Assembly: GCF_007828045.1 (NCBI RefSeq) | Contig: NZ_VITN01000002.1 | Coordinates: forward strand, 558,001-622,000 | DNA length: 64,000 bases | Direction of reading: 5' to 3' | Origin: Nitrospirillum amazonense | GTDB lineage: Bacteria > Pseudomonadota > Alphaproteobacteria > Azospirillales > Azospirillaceae | In this document: piece by piece, positions 9,802 through 18,214 of the stretch | Layout of the letters: each line of letters begins with the position of its first letter | How positions within the stretch are numbered: the stretch's first letter is position 1 | The notes under the pieces: model-generated | Database searches by the model: none | What the model saw: only the letters and a program-made list of their open reading frames with translations | What the model was told of the DNA's origin: nothing | Program-made: the position numbers and the translations under genes

Positions 9802-10286
9802 CGCGCGGCTTTGCGGCCAGGGCGCAGATGGATGAGGCAGGCGAGCACGGCAACGGCCGCCAGCACCTGGTGACCCCAGCTGGCATAGTCGTGCCAGTCC
9901 TCATCCCCCAGGTAGTAAAGGCCGTAGCCCGTCGCCACCAGGCTCAACACGGCGGTGATGAGGCCGCCGCCCGACAGACGGTGACGCCGCGCCCGCCAGG
10001 CCAGGCGCACGTGGTGCGGCAGGACGGAGCCGAAGGCCACCAGGGCCGCCATGACGGCCGCGCCGTGCAGCTTCATGCACCACGCCTCCACCGACCGCGC
10101 GGCGTGACCGTCCACCCCAATCAGGCCGTGGCCATAGTGCAGAACCATCCACGCCAGGCCGGTCAGGGCCACGGCCAGCATGGCGCGGTGCAGCCACCGC
10201 CGGTGCCCCCGGCTGAGGCCGAAGGCGGCCCCCCGAACGGTGTGGGCGGGCGATGGCGGAAAAACGGCCCCCGATTGCAGGGTCAT
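9798..10286 (-). CDS. Four-helix membrane protein, cytochrome-b-like
   Basis: A 162-residue protein with about four membrane helices and histidines placed as in b-type cytochromes (LHYG in helix 1, KLHG in helix 2, WGHQVL and CLIHL in helix 4). I do not recognise the exact family; it resembles small cytochrome b561/DUF4405-like proteins. The start MTLQSG overlaps the apbE stop by an ATGA junction, so it is the last cistron of the flavin operon. The likely role is to carry electrons across the inner membrane to the periplasmic FMN protein encoded in the same operon. Haem binding is inferred, not shown. Confidence 0.65.
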   Translation of the reverse strand: MTLQSGAVFPPSPAHTVRGAAFGLSRGHRRWLHRAMLAVALTGLAWMVLHYGHGLIGVDGHAARSVEAWCMKLHGAAVMAALVAFGSVLPHHVRLAWRARRHRLSGGGLITAVLSLVATGYGLYYLGDEDWHDYASWGHQVLAAVAVLACLIHLRPGRKAAR

Positions 10287-11146
10287 GCGGCCACCCTTCC
10301 CTCCAGGCGCACGGCCTGGGCGCCGAAATCCTGGAGCCAGGCGGGCGATGGTGTGCCGGACAGCATCACCGCCTTGGTCAGCGCGTCCGCCGTGGCGCAT
10401 TCATCGGCCAACACGGTGACGCTGGGGCCCACCGCCACGGCGCGGTTGTCACGCGGATCGATGATGGGCATGACCAGCCCATCCGCCGTGGAGCGCGCGG
10501 CGTAATAACCGGCGCTGGTGGCGATGGCGATATCCCGGAACTCCCCCAGGGACCAGTGCCGGGCGGGGTCGACCGGATCGCGCACCACCACCGGCTGGGG
10601 CGTGGCGCCGAACAGGCGCAGATCACCGCCGGCGTTTACCGCCCCGGCGCGCACGCCCCGCATCCGCAGGGCGTCCACCGCCCGGTCGACGGCATAGCCC
10701 TTGGCGATGCCACCCAGGTCCAGCCACAGCGGCCGGACGCCGCACGCGACGCCGTCCCCCACCACCAGATCGGCGATGCTGCCGCCCCGGGGGGCCGCCG
10801 CCAGGGGGGCGGGCAGGAAATCCAGGGCCGCCAGGGCGGGCGCCACCGCCGGATCGAACAGGCCGCCCGTCGCCCGGTGCAGGGCCTGGGCCCGGCGTAG
10901 GACGTCCGCCGTCCAGGGATGCAGGCTGACCGGCAGGCGATGGCCCAGCCGGTTCAGGCGCGACAGCTCGCTGTCCGGGTCATGGAAACTCATCAGCGCC
11001 TGCACTTGGGTGACCGCCGCGAAGGCGGCCGCCAACGCCGCCTCGACGCCACCGCCATGGGAGCTGTCGCAGGCGTCGATGCGGACCTCGACCAAGGTGC
11101 CCAGCAAGGGGCGGGCGCGGCGCGCCTCAGGGCTTGAGGGCGACAT
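10283..11146 (-). CDS. apbE: FAD:protein FMN transferase (ApbE)
   Basis: A 287-residue ApbE-family enzyme, which uses FAD and Mg2+ to attach FMN covalently to a threonine of target proteins. Visible motifs are MSFHDPDSELSRLN near the N-terminus, DLGGIAKGYAVDRAVDALR in the middle, AGGDLRLFG, and IIDPRD followed by TVLADECATADALTKAVML near the C-terminus. No lipoprotein or Tat signal is obvious, although most ApbE proteins act in the periplasm; the short N-terminus (MSPSSPEARRARPLLG) may mean a missed upstream start or a cytoplasmic form. It overlaps the upstream FMN-binding gene by 20 nt and its stop overlaps the next cistron. Its target is almost certainly the co-encoded FMN-binding protein. 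Confidence 0.92.
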   Translation of the reverse strand: MSPSSPEARRARPLLGTLVEVRIDACDSSHGGGVEAALAAAFAAVTQVQALMSFHDPDSELSRLNRLGHRLPVSLHPWTADVLRRAQALHRATGGLFDPAVAPALAALDFLPAPLAAAPRGGSIADLVVGDGVACGVRPLWLDLGGIAKGYAVDRAVDALRMRGVRAGAVNAGGDLRLFGATPQPVVVRDPVDPARHWSLGEFRDIAIATSAGYYAARSTADGLVMPIIDPRDNRAVAVGPSVTVLADECATADALTKAVMLSGTPSPAWLQDFGAQAVRLEGRVAA

Positions 11147-11648
11147 TCCAGGTGGCCAGCAGGCGGCGCACGCCGTCCGTCACATGCTTGGACGACAGGG
11201 TGGCGCCGGAAATGTTGGTGATGTCCCGGTCCAGCTTCAGCGGGCTGGCGGCCGTCTTACCGGTGAACTGCGCCCGCCAATCGCCGCCGCGCACTTCATG
11301 GCCATAGCTTTCCTTGTATTCCAGGATCTCCAGCCCCTGCACCGCGCCCGCCTGGGTGATGGCGAGCGCGATGGTGATGTACTCGTGCTTGCCCAGCACC
11401 TCATCGACGATGAAGGTGCCGCCGTCGCCGGCCCGCCAGGCCTGCACCGTCTTGTTGCGCACGTCCACGCCGCTCTGGCTTTCGATGGCATCGGCCTGGG
11501 CGCTGGTCAGGGTGACAGGCAGCGGTGTCAGCGCCTGGCCGGGGAACAGGGCCGCCTGGGCCTGTTCGGTAGTGAGGTAGACGGTAGCGGCCGCCGGTTG
11601 GGTCAGGACCAGGGCCGGGACCGCCAGGGCCAGGAGGGTGGCACGCAT
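11127..11648 (-). CDS. Periplasmic FMN-binding domain protein
   Basis: A 173-residue exported protein with a signal peptide (MRATLLALAVPALVLTQPAAA) and an FMN_bind domain. The flavinylation motif SGATLSS is present; its threonine, about residue 150, is the residue to which ApbE would attach FMN through a phosphoester. A GTG 12 nt upstream is an alternative start, but the ribosome site GCGGGAG is better spaced for the ATG. It lies between the DUF6662-like gene and apbE in one operon. Its probable task is extracytoplasmic electron transfer, for example to ferric iron or another periplasmic acceptor; the acceptor is not known. Confidence 0.88.
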   Translation of the reverse strand: MRATLLALAVPALVLTQPAAATVYLTTEQAQAALFPGQALTPLPVTLTSAQADAIESQSGVDVRNKTVQAWRAGDGGTFIVDEVLGKHEYITIALAITQAGAVQGLEILEYKESYGHEVRGGDWRAQFTGKTAASPLKLDRDITNISGATLSSKHVTDGVRRLLATWNVALKP

Positions 11649-11732
11649 GGGCAAGGACACTCCCGCAAGGAAATAAGGCCGGCCCCGGGGATGCCGCCAT
11701 CCCCAGGGCCGGTGGATAATGGAACGCCGCCG

Positions 11733-12710
11733 TCAGAAGGTCACGCCGACCTTCAGCCGCAGGCGGCGCTTTTCAAAATCATCGGCATAGGTCCGGCCGC
11801 TCTTCACAAAGCCCGGCGACGGGTTGGCCAAGTCTTGAGCGAAGGGCAGCTGTTCCAGATACGTCAGGTTCACAAAGAAGCGCTCGCCACCATAATGGAT
11901 GGTGGGGCCGGCATAATAAGCGACGTTGGTGGCCGAACCCGACGTCCAGAAATGGAAGTTGGAGAACTCGCGCTCATTCTGAAACTCGACGCCGGCGTAC
12001 CAGTTGGGCGCGAAGCGGTAGGAGGCGGCGAGCCCGAAATTGACGTCGGTCTCGTGGTCCCAGTGTTCCGACGCGTCGTTGGACAGCGGATCGGCGTCCG
12101 GGTCGCCGTTCAGGCGGCGCAATTCCTGCTCAACCGTCACGTTGGCCGCCACAACCAGCTGATCGTCCAGGAAGTTCTTCTGCACGATCAGACGGGATTC
12201 CAGTTCGCGCGTCTTGGGCCCCACCAGGGGCTCCACATACAGTGCCAGGCCGATGGGATCGGTGTAGGGGCTGAGCAGGCGCCAGATCAACTCAACCGAG
12301 GTGCCCTCGTACTTCGTCCCGTGGAAGCTGGCGGTGTCGCTGGCAGGGGTGTACTCGGCGAAGGTCTCGGGCACGGCGGTGTTGCCGTCCACGCCGTCCT
12401 GGCGGGCATGGGTCCAGGCGTAGTTGGCGTAGGCCGCGATCTGCAGATTGTCGGTCAGGCCGTACTCGACCTCCGTGCGGCCCTGCCACAGGCTGAAATC
12501 GCCCCCGGCCTTGCCCAGGCGGCCGGTCAGCCACTGCTCCGCCTCCACCTTGCCGGCGGGCAGCAGGTCGGTGGTGTAGATGTAGCCGAACAGCGGCTCC
12601 CCCGCCGTCGCCCGCGGCGCCGTGCCCAGGACGGTGCCGGCAAGGGCGCAGGCCAGCGCCATCCCGCACAGGCGGGGGTGAGACTGGGGGCGGGTCGTCT
12701 TGCGCGACAT
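11733..12710 (-). CDS. DUF6662-like outer-membrane beta-barrel protein
   Basis: A 325-residue exported protein (signal peptide ending around PRATAGEP). It is built of alternating aromatic and polar strands such as VEYGLTDNLQIAAYANYAW and VNLTYLEQLPF, and ends in a phenylalanine (LKVGVTF). These features are typical of outer-membrane beta-barrels that need a C-terminal Phe for insertion. I recognise it as DUF6662-like, a family with no settled function that tends to sit next to FMN-binding proteins. It is the first gene of the flavin operon, with ribosome site AGGGAG. The start at 12710 was set by the signal peptide. It could give the periplasmic flavin protein access to an outside substrate. 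Confidence 0.7.
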   Translation of the reverse strand: MSRKTTRPQSHPRLCGMALACALAGTVLGTAPRATAGEPLFGYIYTTDLLPAGKVEAEQWLTGRLGKAGGDFSLWQGRTEVEYGLTDNLQIAAYANYAWTHARQDGVDGNTAVPETFAEYTPASDTASFHGTKYEGTSVELIWRLLSPYTDPIGLALYVEPLVGPKTRELESRLIVQKNFLDDQLVVAANVTVEQELRRLNGDPDADPLSNDASEHWDHETDVNFGLAASYRFAPNWYAGVEFQNEREFSNFHFWTSGSATNVAYYAGPTIHYGGERFFVNLTYLEQLPFAQDLANPSPGFVKSGRTYADDFEKRRLRLKVGVTF

Positions 12711-12731
12711 GCTGCCGAGGCTCCCTAAAAG

Positions 12732-12746
12732 TGCGAATAAGTCGCA
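12732..12746 (-). promoter_or_regulatory. Palindrome TGCGA-N5-TCGCA, possible Fur-type box
   Basis: A 15-bp inverted repeat (arms TGCGA/TCGCA) lies 22-36 nt before the start of the DUF6662-like gene. Its outer bases and AT-rich centre resemble the TGCGAATNATTCGCA type of site used by alphaproteobacterial Fur-family repressors, but the centre (ATAAG) departs from it. A role in iron control of the flavin operon is inferred. Confidence 0.4.
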
Positions 12747-12795
12747 GGAGCAATGGTCCGCGCCAGACGCCTCTGTCAATTCATAGTTTGGACAC

Positions 12796-12810
12796 GCGAC
12801 ATATTGTCGC
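12796..12810. promoter_or_regulatory. Palindrome GCGACA-TAT-TGTCGC
   Basis: A perfect inverted repeat with 6-bp arms and a 3-bp centre, 86 nt upstream of the DUF6662-like gene and 473 nt upstream of the divergent monooxygenase operon. The form suits a dimeric repressor. The regulator is not known. Confidence 0.4.
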
Positions 12811-13283
12811 CGCAACAAGGGGTGGGCGGGGCATCGATACCCCACTGAGCGACAAAAGGGCGACGAAAGCGCCAAGACGGGCAGTGCGCCCCCCGTCATC
12901 CTTTGGCGCCCCTTCAGCCCTATGAGTTCAGATCATGGCCGGCCCTATCGCACGCCCGCTGGCGTTCCTGCTTCCCCTGGCGCTCACCACCGTCCTGGCG
13001 CTGGCGGTCCCGGCCGCCTGTATCGCTGGCTGCCGGCCAATTATACGACCGTAGGATTGACGCAGGCACGCTGGCACGCGACGGCGCCAGCCGCGCCGGC
13101 CCACGGTCATCGCCATCCGAGGCATGTTCAAATCCGGCGTGGGGTGTCCAAGCCGCGCGGGCGTGGTTCAGGCATCGTTCGGCCATCCGCCCCTTCCCGT
13201 TCAAGAGCCCCGCTATGATCCCTGTCCACATCCAGGCCATGCCGCCCCTGCGCCGCCGCAGCGGCCGAAAGGGGGCCTGAGCC

Positions 13284-14399
13284 ATGGGCCCCTTGCGCAT
13301 CCGCGTCGTCGGCGGATCCATCGGCGGGCTGTCGGCCGCCGCCCTGTTGCGGCAGGACGGGCATGAGGTCCGCATTTACGAGCGGTCGGCCGGCGGCCTG
13401 GCCGGTCGGGGCGCCGGCTTGGTCAGTCAGCGGGAACTGTTCGCCCTGCTGCGCGCCGTGGGATGCGAGCATGTGGCCCGCATCGGCGTGGTCGCGTTCG
13501 AGCGCATCTATTTCGACCGTGACGGCGGCATCGCCGAGCGCCACGCCACCCCGCAAACCCAGATCTCCTGGGATCATCTCTACCGGACCCTGCGGGCCAA
13601 GGTGCCCGACGACAGCTACATCCTGGGCCGGGCCGTGCGCGCCGTGACTCAAGGCCCGCGAGGCGCCCGTCTGCTGTTCGGCGACGGCGGGGAAGAAGAG
13701 GCCGACCTGGTCATCGGCGCCGACGGCCTGGGGTCGGTCGTGCGCCCGGTCGTGACCGGCGGCCCCGCGCCCAACAGCTATGCCGGCTATGTCGCCTGGC
13801 GCGGCCTGTTCCCGGAGGACCGGCTGCCGGCGGAGGCCGCCGTGTTGCGCGACCGGTTCGCCTTCTACACGATGCCCCGGTCCCACGCCCTGGGCTACCT
13901 GGTGCCGGGACCGGGCGGCGAGACGGTGCCGGGCCAGCGGCGGTACAATTGGGTCTGGTATCGGCCAGTGCCGGTGGCGGCCCTGGAGGCGACGCTGACC
14001 GATGTGGAGGGCCGGCCCCACCCCCATTCCCTGGCCCCGGGCCAGGTGCGGGCGCAGGCAGCGGCAGCCCTGCGGGCGGACGCCGCGCGGCTGTTGCCGC
14101 CCCCCTTCGCCGCCGTCGTGGTGGCGGAACCCGAACCCTTCATCCAGGCCATTTTCGATTACGAGGCGCCGGTGATGGCCACGGGTCCTGTCGCCCTGCT
14201 GGGGGACGCCGCCTTCGTGGCGCGGCCGCACACCGCCATGGGCGTGGCCAAGGCCGCCGGCGACGCCATGGCGCTGCGCCGCCATCTGGCCGAGGCACCC
14301 GGCGTCACCGACGCCCTGGCGCTGTACAGTCATGAGCGCTGTGCCGCCGGTTCCGCCATCACCGCCTATGGTCGCCGCCTCGGCGCGGCATTGGAGTGA
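13284..14399 (+). CDS. FAD-dependent monooxygenase/hydroxylase (UbiH/PheA-like flavoprotein)
   Basis: A 371-residue group A flavin monooxygenase. It shows the N-terminal FAD dinucleotide motif (VVGGSIGGLSAAALLRQDGH, about residues 7-26), the middle DG motif (VIGADGLGSVVR) and the C-terminal GD motif (LLGDAAFVARPHTAMG) that binds the FAD ribityl phosphate. It would use NAD(P)H and O2 to hydroxylate an aromatic or pyridine-type substrate; the substrate is not evident. The next start lies only 5 nt beyond its stop, so it is in an operon with an EmrAB-like pump, which may export a product or toxic substrate of this enzyme. Confidence 0.88.
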   Translation: MGPLRIRVVGGSIGGLSAAALLRQDGHEVRIYERSAGGLAGRGAGLVSQRELFALLRAVGCEHVARIGVVAFERIYFDRDGGIAERHATPQTQISWDHLYRTLRAKVPDDSYILGRAVRAVTQGPRGARLLFGDGGEEEADLVIGADGLGSVVRPVVTGGPAPNSYAGYVAWRGLFPEDRLPAEAAVLRDRFAFYTMPRSHALGYLVPGPGGETVPGQRRYNWVWYRPVPVAALEATLTDVEGRPHPHSLAPGQVRAQAAAALRADAARLLPPPFAAVVVAEPEPFIQAIFDYEAPVMATGPVALLGDAAFVARPHTAMGVAKAAGDAMALRRHLAEAPGVTDALALYSHERCAAGSAITAYGRRLGAALE

Positions 14400-14404
14400 T
14401 CCCC

Positions 14405-15493
14405 ATGGATACGACCGCGACGCCCCCTGGAAACGCCCCGGCCGGCCACCCCTGGCTGCCTTCCGTGCTGCGCACCCTGGTCCTGGCCGGCGCCGGCGTG
14501 CTGGTGTGGGTGGTGGCCGGGCACTGGGACCGCTGGCTGGGCGGCGCCCGCCACCAGTCATCTTCCGACGCCTACTTGACCGGCGACCTGACGCCCCTGT
14601 CGGCCAAGGTCGCCGGCTATGTCCAGACGGTCGCGGTGGATGATTTCCAGGCGGTGCGCAAGGGCGACCTGATCGCCCAGATCGAGCCGTCGGACTATCA
14701 GGCCCAGCTGGATCTGGCCCAGGCCAGCCTGGCGGCGGCCCAGGCGGCGCTGGCCAACCTGGCCAACCAGAAGGACGTGCAGCGCGCCCTGGTCCATCAG
14801 GCGGAGGCCGGCATCGCCGGCGCCACCGCCGACGTGACCCGCACCCGGCTGGAAGCGGCACGCCAGCGCGACCTGCTGCGCACCAGGATCGCCGGGACGG
14901 AACAGAAGGTGGAGCAGGCCGACGCCGACGCGGCCAAGGCGGTGGCCCAATCGCAACTGGCCACCGCCCAGCTGGCCCAGCAGAAGGCCCAGCTGGCCAG
15001 CCTGGACGTGCAGGAGCGGCAGCTGACGGCACAGGTGCGGGAGGGTGAGGCGCAGTTGGCCCTGGCACGCAACAACCTGGCCTATACCCGCATCGTCGCC
15101 CCCGCCGACGGCATGGTGGGCCAGCGCCAGGTGCGACCAGGGCAGTTCGTCAACGTCGGCACGCAGGTCATCGGGGTCATGGCCCTGCCCAAGGTGTGGG
15201 TGGTGGCCAACTACAAGGAAACCCAGATGACCCACGTGCGGGTGGGCGACCCCGCCACGGTGACGGTGGACGCCTTCCCCGACCTGAGGCTGCACGGCCA
15301 TGTCGATAGCTGGTCCCCCGGCACCGGCAGCGTCTTCACCCTGCTGCCGCCGGACAACGCCACCGGCAACTTCACCAAGGTGGTGCAGCGCGTGCCGGTG
15401 AAGATCGTTCTCGACCCCGTGCCGGCCCTGGGCACCCTGGTGCGGCCGGGCATGTCGGTCGTCTCCACCATCGATGTGAATGACCGTCAATGA
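14405..15493 (+). CDS. HlyD/EmrA family efflux adaptor
   Basis: A 362-residue membrane fusion protein. It has a short cytoplasmic N-terminus, one membrane helix (LRTLVLAGAGVLVWVVAG), a lipoyl half (LSAKVAGYVQTVAVDDFQAVRKGD), a long Ala/Gln-rich hairpin (about residues 95-225), the second lipoyl half (NNLAYTRIVAPADGMVGQR) and a beta-barrel region. This matches EmrA, which partners DHA2-type MFS pumps. The ATG at 14405 has GGAG 6 nt upstream; a GTG at 14396 is possible. It overlaps the pump gene by ATGA, which couples their translation. Confidence 0.92.
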   Translation: MDTTATPPGNAPAGHPWLPSVLRTLVLAGAGVLVWVVAGHWDRWLGGARHQSSSDAYLTGDLTPLSAKVAGYVQTVAVDDFQAVRKGDLIAQIEPSDYQAQLDLAQASLAAAQAALANLANQKDVQRALVHQAEAGIAGATADVTRTRLEAARQRDLLRTRIAGTEQKVEQADADAAKAVAQSQLATAQLAQQKAQLASLDVQERQLTAQVREGEAQLALARNNLAYTRIVAPADGMVGQRQVRPGQFVNVGTQVIGVMALPKVWVVANYKETQMTHVRVGDPATVTVDAFPDLRLHGHVDSWSPGTGSVFTLLPPDNATGNFTKVVQRVPVKIVLDPVPALGTLVRPGMSVVSTIDVNDRQ

Positions 15494-17049
15494 CCGCCGC
15501 CGCGCCCGCCGCACCGCACCCCTGGCCGACGCTGGACGGCGCGCGGGCCTATATCGGCATCCTGGGGGTGCTGCTGGGCGCGCTGCTGTCCACCCTGGGC
15601 GCCCGCGTCACCACCTTCGGCCTGAGCGACCTGCGCGGCGGCCTGCACGCCGGCTTCGACGAGGGCGCCTGGATCACCACCGCCTATGGCGTCGGGCAGA
15701 TGGTGGTCGGGGTGGCCTGCCCCTACCTGGGCACCATGTTCGGTGCCCGCCGGGTGCTGTTCGCCGGCATCGGCCTGTTCTTCGTGGCCAGCCTGCTGGC
15801 ACCGCTGTCGCCCAACCTGTCGGCCTATCTGGCCATGCAGTTCCTGTCGGGCCTGGGGGCCGGCACCTTCATTCCCCTGACCATCCGCTTCATCGTGCTG
15901 AACCTTCCGGCGCGGCTGACGCTGTACGGCCTGGCCGCCTATGCCATGAATTCGGAGTTCTCGCAGAACATCGGCGCGGCGCTGGAGGGCTGGTACGCCG
16001 AGAACTGGTCCATCGCCTGGCTGAACTGGCAGTACTGCCTGGTCCTGCCCCTCATGTTCCTGTGCGTGTGGATCGGCGTCCCCCGGGAGCCGCTGAATAC
16101 CGACCTGCTGAAGCAGCACGACTGGCCGGGTGTTGCCTACGCCGCCGTGGGCTTCGGCCTGCTGTACGCGGGATTGGACCAAGGCAACCGGCTGGACTGG
16201 ACGGGCAACGGCCTGGTGGTGGGCCTGTTGGTGGCGGGCGGCCTGGTCACCGCCTTGTTCGCGGTGCGCGAGCTGATCATCAGCCGCCGCCCCTTCCTGA
16301 ACCTGCGCCTGATGCTGCGCGGCAACCTGTTCGTGCTGATGCTGCTGCTGGCCGGTTTCCGCTTCATCATCCTGTCCACCGCCTACATCATCCCCGTCTA
16401 TCTGCAAGTGGTGCAGAACTTCCGCGAGCTGCAGGTGGGCCCGGTGCTGCTGTTCATAGCATTGCCCCAGTTCGCCCTGATCCTGCCGCTGGGCTGGCTG
16501 CTGGCGCGGATGGATGGTCGCTGGGTGCTGGCCGTCGGTGCCCTGCTGATCGCCATCGCCTGCCTGCAGGCCACCAGCCTGACCAGCCAGTGGGCCACCC
16601 TGGACTTCCTCCCGTCCCAGGCCTTGCAGGCAGTGGGGCAGTGCCTGGCGCTGACCGCCCTGGTGGTGCTGGTGGTGCGGAACATCACGCCGGCCGACGC
16701 CATTTCCATCGGCGCCCTGCTGCAGGCCGCCCGCCTGTTCGGCGGCGAGATCGGCGTCGCCTTCATGCAGACCTTCGTGCGCATGCGCGAACAGTTGCAT
16801 TCCAACCTGCTGGGCCTGCATGTCGACCCCTTGGCCGGCGCCACGGCCGACCGGCTGGCGCGATCACAGGCCGTGCTGTCCGCCCATGGCGTCGACCCCG
16901 TTTCCGGGGCCACCCGGCTGCTGGCCGGCACGGTGGCGCAGCAGGCCTCGGTCTTGGCCTATATCGACGGTTTCGCGGCGGCGGCGGCCGGCGCCTTCGC
17001 CTGCGTCGCGCTGGCCGCCTGGCTGCGACCACCGCCGGCCAAGGCTTGA
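15490..17049 (+). CDS. EmrB-like MFS drug:H+ antiporter (DHA2, 14 helices)
   Basis: A 519-residue pump with about 14 predicted membrane helices. It has the family motifs in order: TLGARVTTFGLSDLRGG in helix 1, GAWITTAYGVGQMVVG in helix 2, the loop motif LGTMFGARRVL, and FLSGLGAGTFIPLT in helix 4-5 (antiporter motif C area). It should export hydrophobic or aromatic compounds with the EmrA-like adaptor encoded just upstream. The order monooxygenase-adaptor-pump suggests that the compound oxidised by the first enzyme, or its product, is the export cargo. That link is inferred. Confidence 0.92.
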   Translation: MTAAAPAAPHPWPTLDGARAYIGILGVLLGALLSTLGARVTTFGLSDLRGGLHAGFDEGAWITTAYGVGQMVVGVACPYLGTMFGARRVLFAGIGLFFVASLLAPLSPNLSAYLAMQFLSGLGAGTFIPLTIRFIVLNLPARLTLYGLAAYAMNSEFSQNIGAALEGWYAENWSIAWLNWQYCLVLPLMFLCVWIGVPREPLNTDLLKQHDWPGVAYAAVGFGLLYAGLDQGNRLDWTGNGLVVGLLVAGGLVTALFAVRELIISRRPFLNLRLMLRGNLFVLMLLLAGFRFIILSTAYIIPVYLQVVQNFRELQVGPVLLFIALPQFALILPLGWLLARMDGRWVLAVGALLIAIACLQATSLTSQWATLDFLPSQALQAVGQCLALTALVVLVVRNITPADAISIGALLQAARLFGGEIGVAFMQTFVRMREQLHSNLLGLHVDPLAGATADRLARSQAVLSAHGVDPVSGATRLLAGTVAQQASVLAYIDGFAAAAAGAFACVALAAWLRPPPAKA

Positions 17050-17062
17050 ACACAAGGCGAGC

Positions 17063-17284
17063 GTGCGCGTAACGCACGGACTGTCCGGCCTGCGCAAGGC
17101 CCTGGGCGACGACGGCCAGGTCCAGGACGCGGCCACCCTACTGTCCTATCCCGCCGCCGCCCTGTTCTTCGAGCGGGCCTGTCACACCCTGGCCGGCGCC
17201 TACGCGGACAGCCTGGCAGCGGCCTTCGCCCGCCGCGTCGGGTCCGATGGCGGACCGCCCCCACAAACCGGCGTAGGGGGCTAG
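17063..17284 (+). CDS. Possible small hypothetical protein, 73 residues
   Basis: The 315-bp gap between the pump and the AraC regulator contains one possible reading frame starting at GTG 17063. It would give a mostly helical 73-residue protein (VRVTHGLSGLRKALGDD at the start, AAALFFERACHTLAGAYAD in the middle). No family is recognised, and there is no clear ribosome site. The frame is open upstream because it shadows the pump gene, so this may be chance. Confidence 0.25.
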   Translation: MRVTHGLSGLRKALGDDGQVQDAATLLSYPAAALFFERACHTLAGAYADSLAAAFARRVGSDGGPPPQTGVGG

Positions 17285-17364
17285 CAAACCTAGGTATGGG
17301 ATGTTCCAGGGCATGCGAAGGGGCACCGTAGCGGCGTCAACACGCCCTGCCAGGAGCCTGTCCC

Positions 17365-18060
17365 ATGCAAGCGCACCTCCGGACCCCGACGCGGCCCCTT
17401 CCCTTCGCCACCGCCCCGCTGGCGTCATCCCCCTTGGCCCCCTTGGCCCCCTTGGCCCCCTTGGCCCCCTTGGCCCCCTTGGCCCCCTTGGCCCCCGTGG
17501 CCCCCCGGTCCCATGCCGCCCCGTGGGACGACCGCCGCATCGTCACGCTGGTCACCGCCGCCCAGGCGGCGCTGGACCACGACCTGGAACGGGCGCGCGG
17601 CTGCCTGGACCAGCTAGCCGCGCTGCTGGACGGCACGGAAAAGGCGCCGGTGGATGAGGCCATCCTGCTGCCGGCGGCGGGCGCGTCCAACACCGGGGCC
17701 AGCAAGGGCGGCCTGGCCCCCTGGCAGTTGCGCTGCGTCATGGGCCATATCCAGGCCAACCTGGGCCGGCCCCTGCCGGTGGACCAGCTGGCCGGCCTGG
17801 CCAACCTCAGCACCAACCACTTCACCCGGGCCTTTCGTGCCAGCGTCGGCGAGACGCCGCACACCTATGTGGTCAAGCGCCGCGTGCGGCAGGCCCAGAT
17901 CCTGATGCTGACCACCGACCAGCCGCTGAGCGAGATCGCCTATGGCTGCGGCATGGCCGACCAGGCGCACCTGACCCGGCTGTTCCGCCAGTTCGTGGGG
18001 GAAACGCCGCTGCGCTGGCGGCGCACGTGGCGGCGACCACCGCACGGCCGGGACAATTGA
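17365..18060 (+). CDS. AraC family transcriptional regulator with Pro-Leu-Ala repeats
   Basis: A 231-residue regulator. The C-terminal half (about residues 120-220) is a standard AraC double helix-turn-helix: PVDQLAGLANLSTNHFTRAF, then RRVRQAQILMLTTDQPLSEIAY, then CGMADQAHLTRLFRQFVGETP. The N-terminal half has no recognisable ligand domain. It starts with a low-complexity stretch of eight Pro-(Leu/Val)-Ala triplets (about residues 23-46) coded by a 9-bp tandem repeat. AGGAG lies 9 nt before the ATG. The position just downstream of the monooxygenase-EmrAB genes and upstream of poxB makes either a plausible target. Confidence 0.88.
   Translation: MQAHLRTPTRPLPFATAPLASSPLAPLAPLAPLAPLAPLAPLAPVAPRSHAAPWDDRRIVTLVTAAQAALDHDLERARGCLDQLAALLDGTEKAPVDEAILLPAAGASNTGASKGGLAPWQLRCVMGHIQANLGRPLPVDQLAGLANLSTNHFTRAFRASVGETPHTYVVKRRVRQAQILMLTTDQPLSEIAYGCGMADQAHLTRLFRQFVGETPLRWRRTWRRPPHGRDN
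17431..17502 (+). repeat. 9-bp tandem repeat (8 units) inside the AraC gene
   Basis: Seven exact copies of CCCTTGGCC and one with a single change (CCCGTGGCC) lie head to tail. They encode (Pro-Leu-Ala)7-Pro-Val-Ala. The unit is a multiple of three, so copy changes would keep the frame and alter only the length of the linker. Confidence 0.95.
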
Positions 18061-18214
18061 CGGCGCCTGTTCCGGTTTACGGTGGCGGTCGCAGCGTTCC
18101 GGACAACGGCCGCCCCTTGCCGGCCTAACCTTCAAAGCATCGGCACCTCCAACAAGACCGACAACCGTCCATCGGCGAAAGATCACCGGGATGGTGATGT
18201 TCCGCCCGGCGCCA

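Larger units (their letters stand above)
12711..13283. other. Divergent intergenic region, 573 bp
   Basis: This region separates the flavin operon (leftward) from the monooxygenase-EmrAB operon (rightward). It holds the two palindromes listed separately. The only short frame of any interest is 12935-13054 (plus), which would encode a 39-residue hydrophobic peptide but has no ribosome site. No convincing gene is seen in the right half. A G-rich ribosome site sits just before the ATG at 13284. Confidence 0.5.

Noticed and set aside
12935-13054. Plus-strand 39-codon hydrophobic peptide frame
   Set aside because: It looks like a signal peptide or membrane peptide but lacks a ribosome site and any following domain. 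It could be a remnant, but the evidence is too thin.
17431-17502. CRISPR array
   Set aside because: The repeats are head-to-tail without spacers and lie within a coding sequence. No array or cas gene was seen anywhere in the window.
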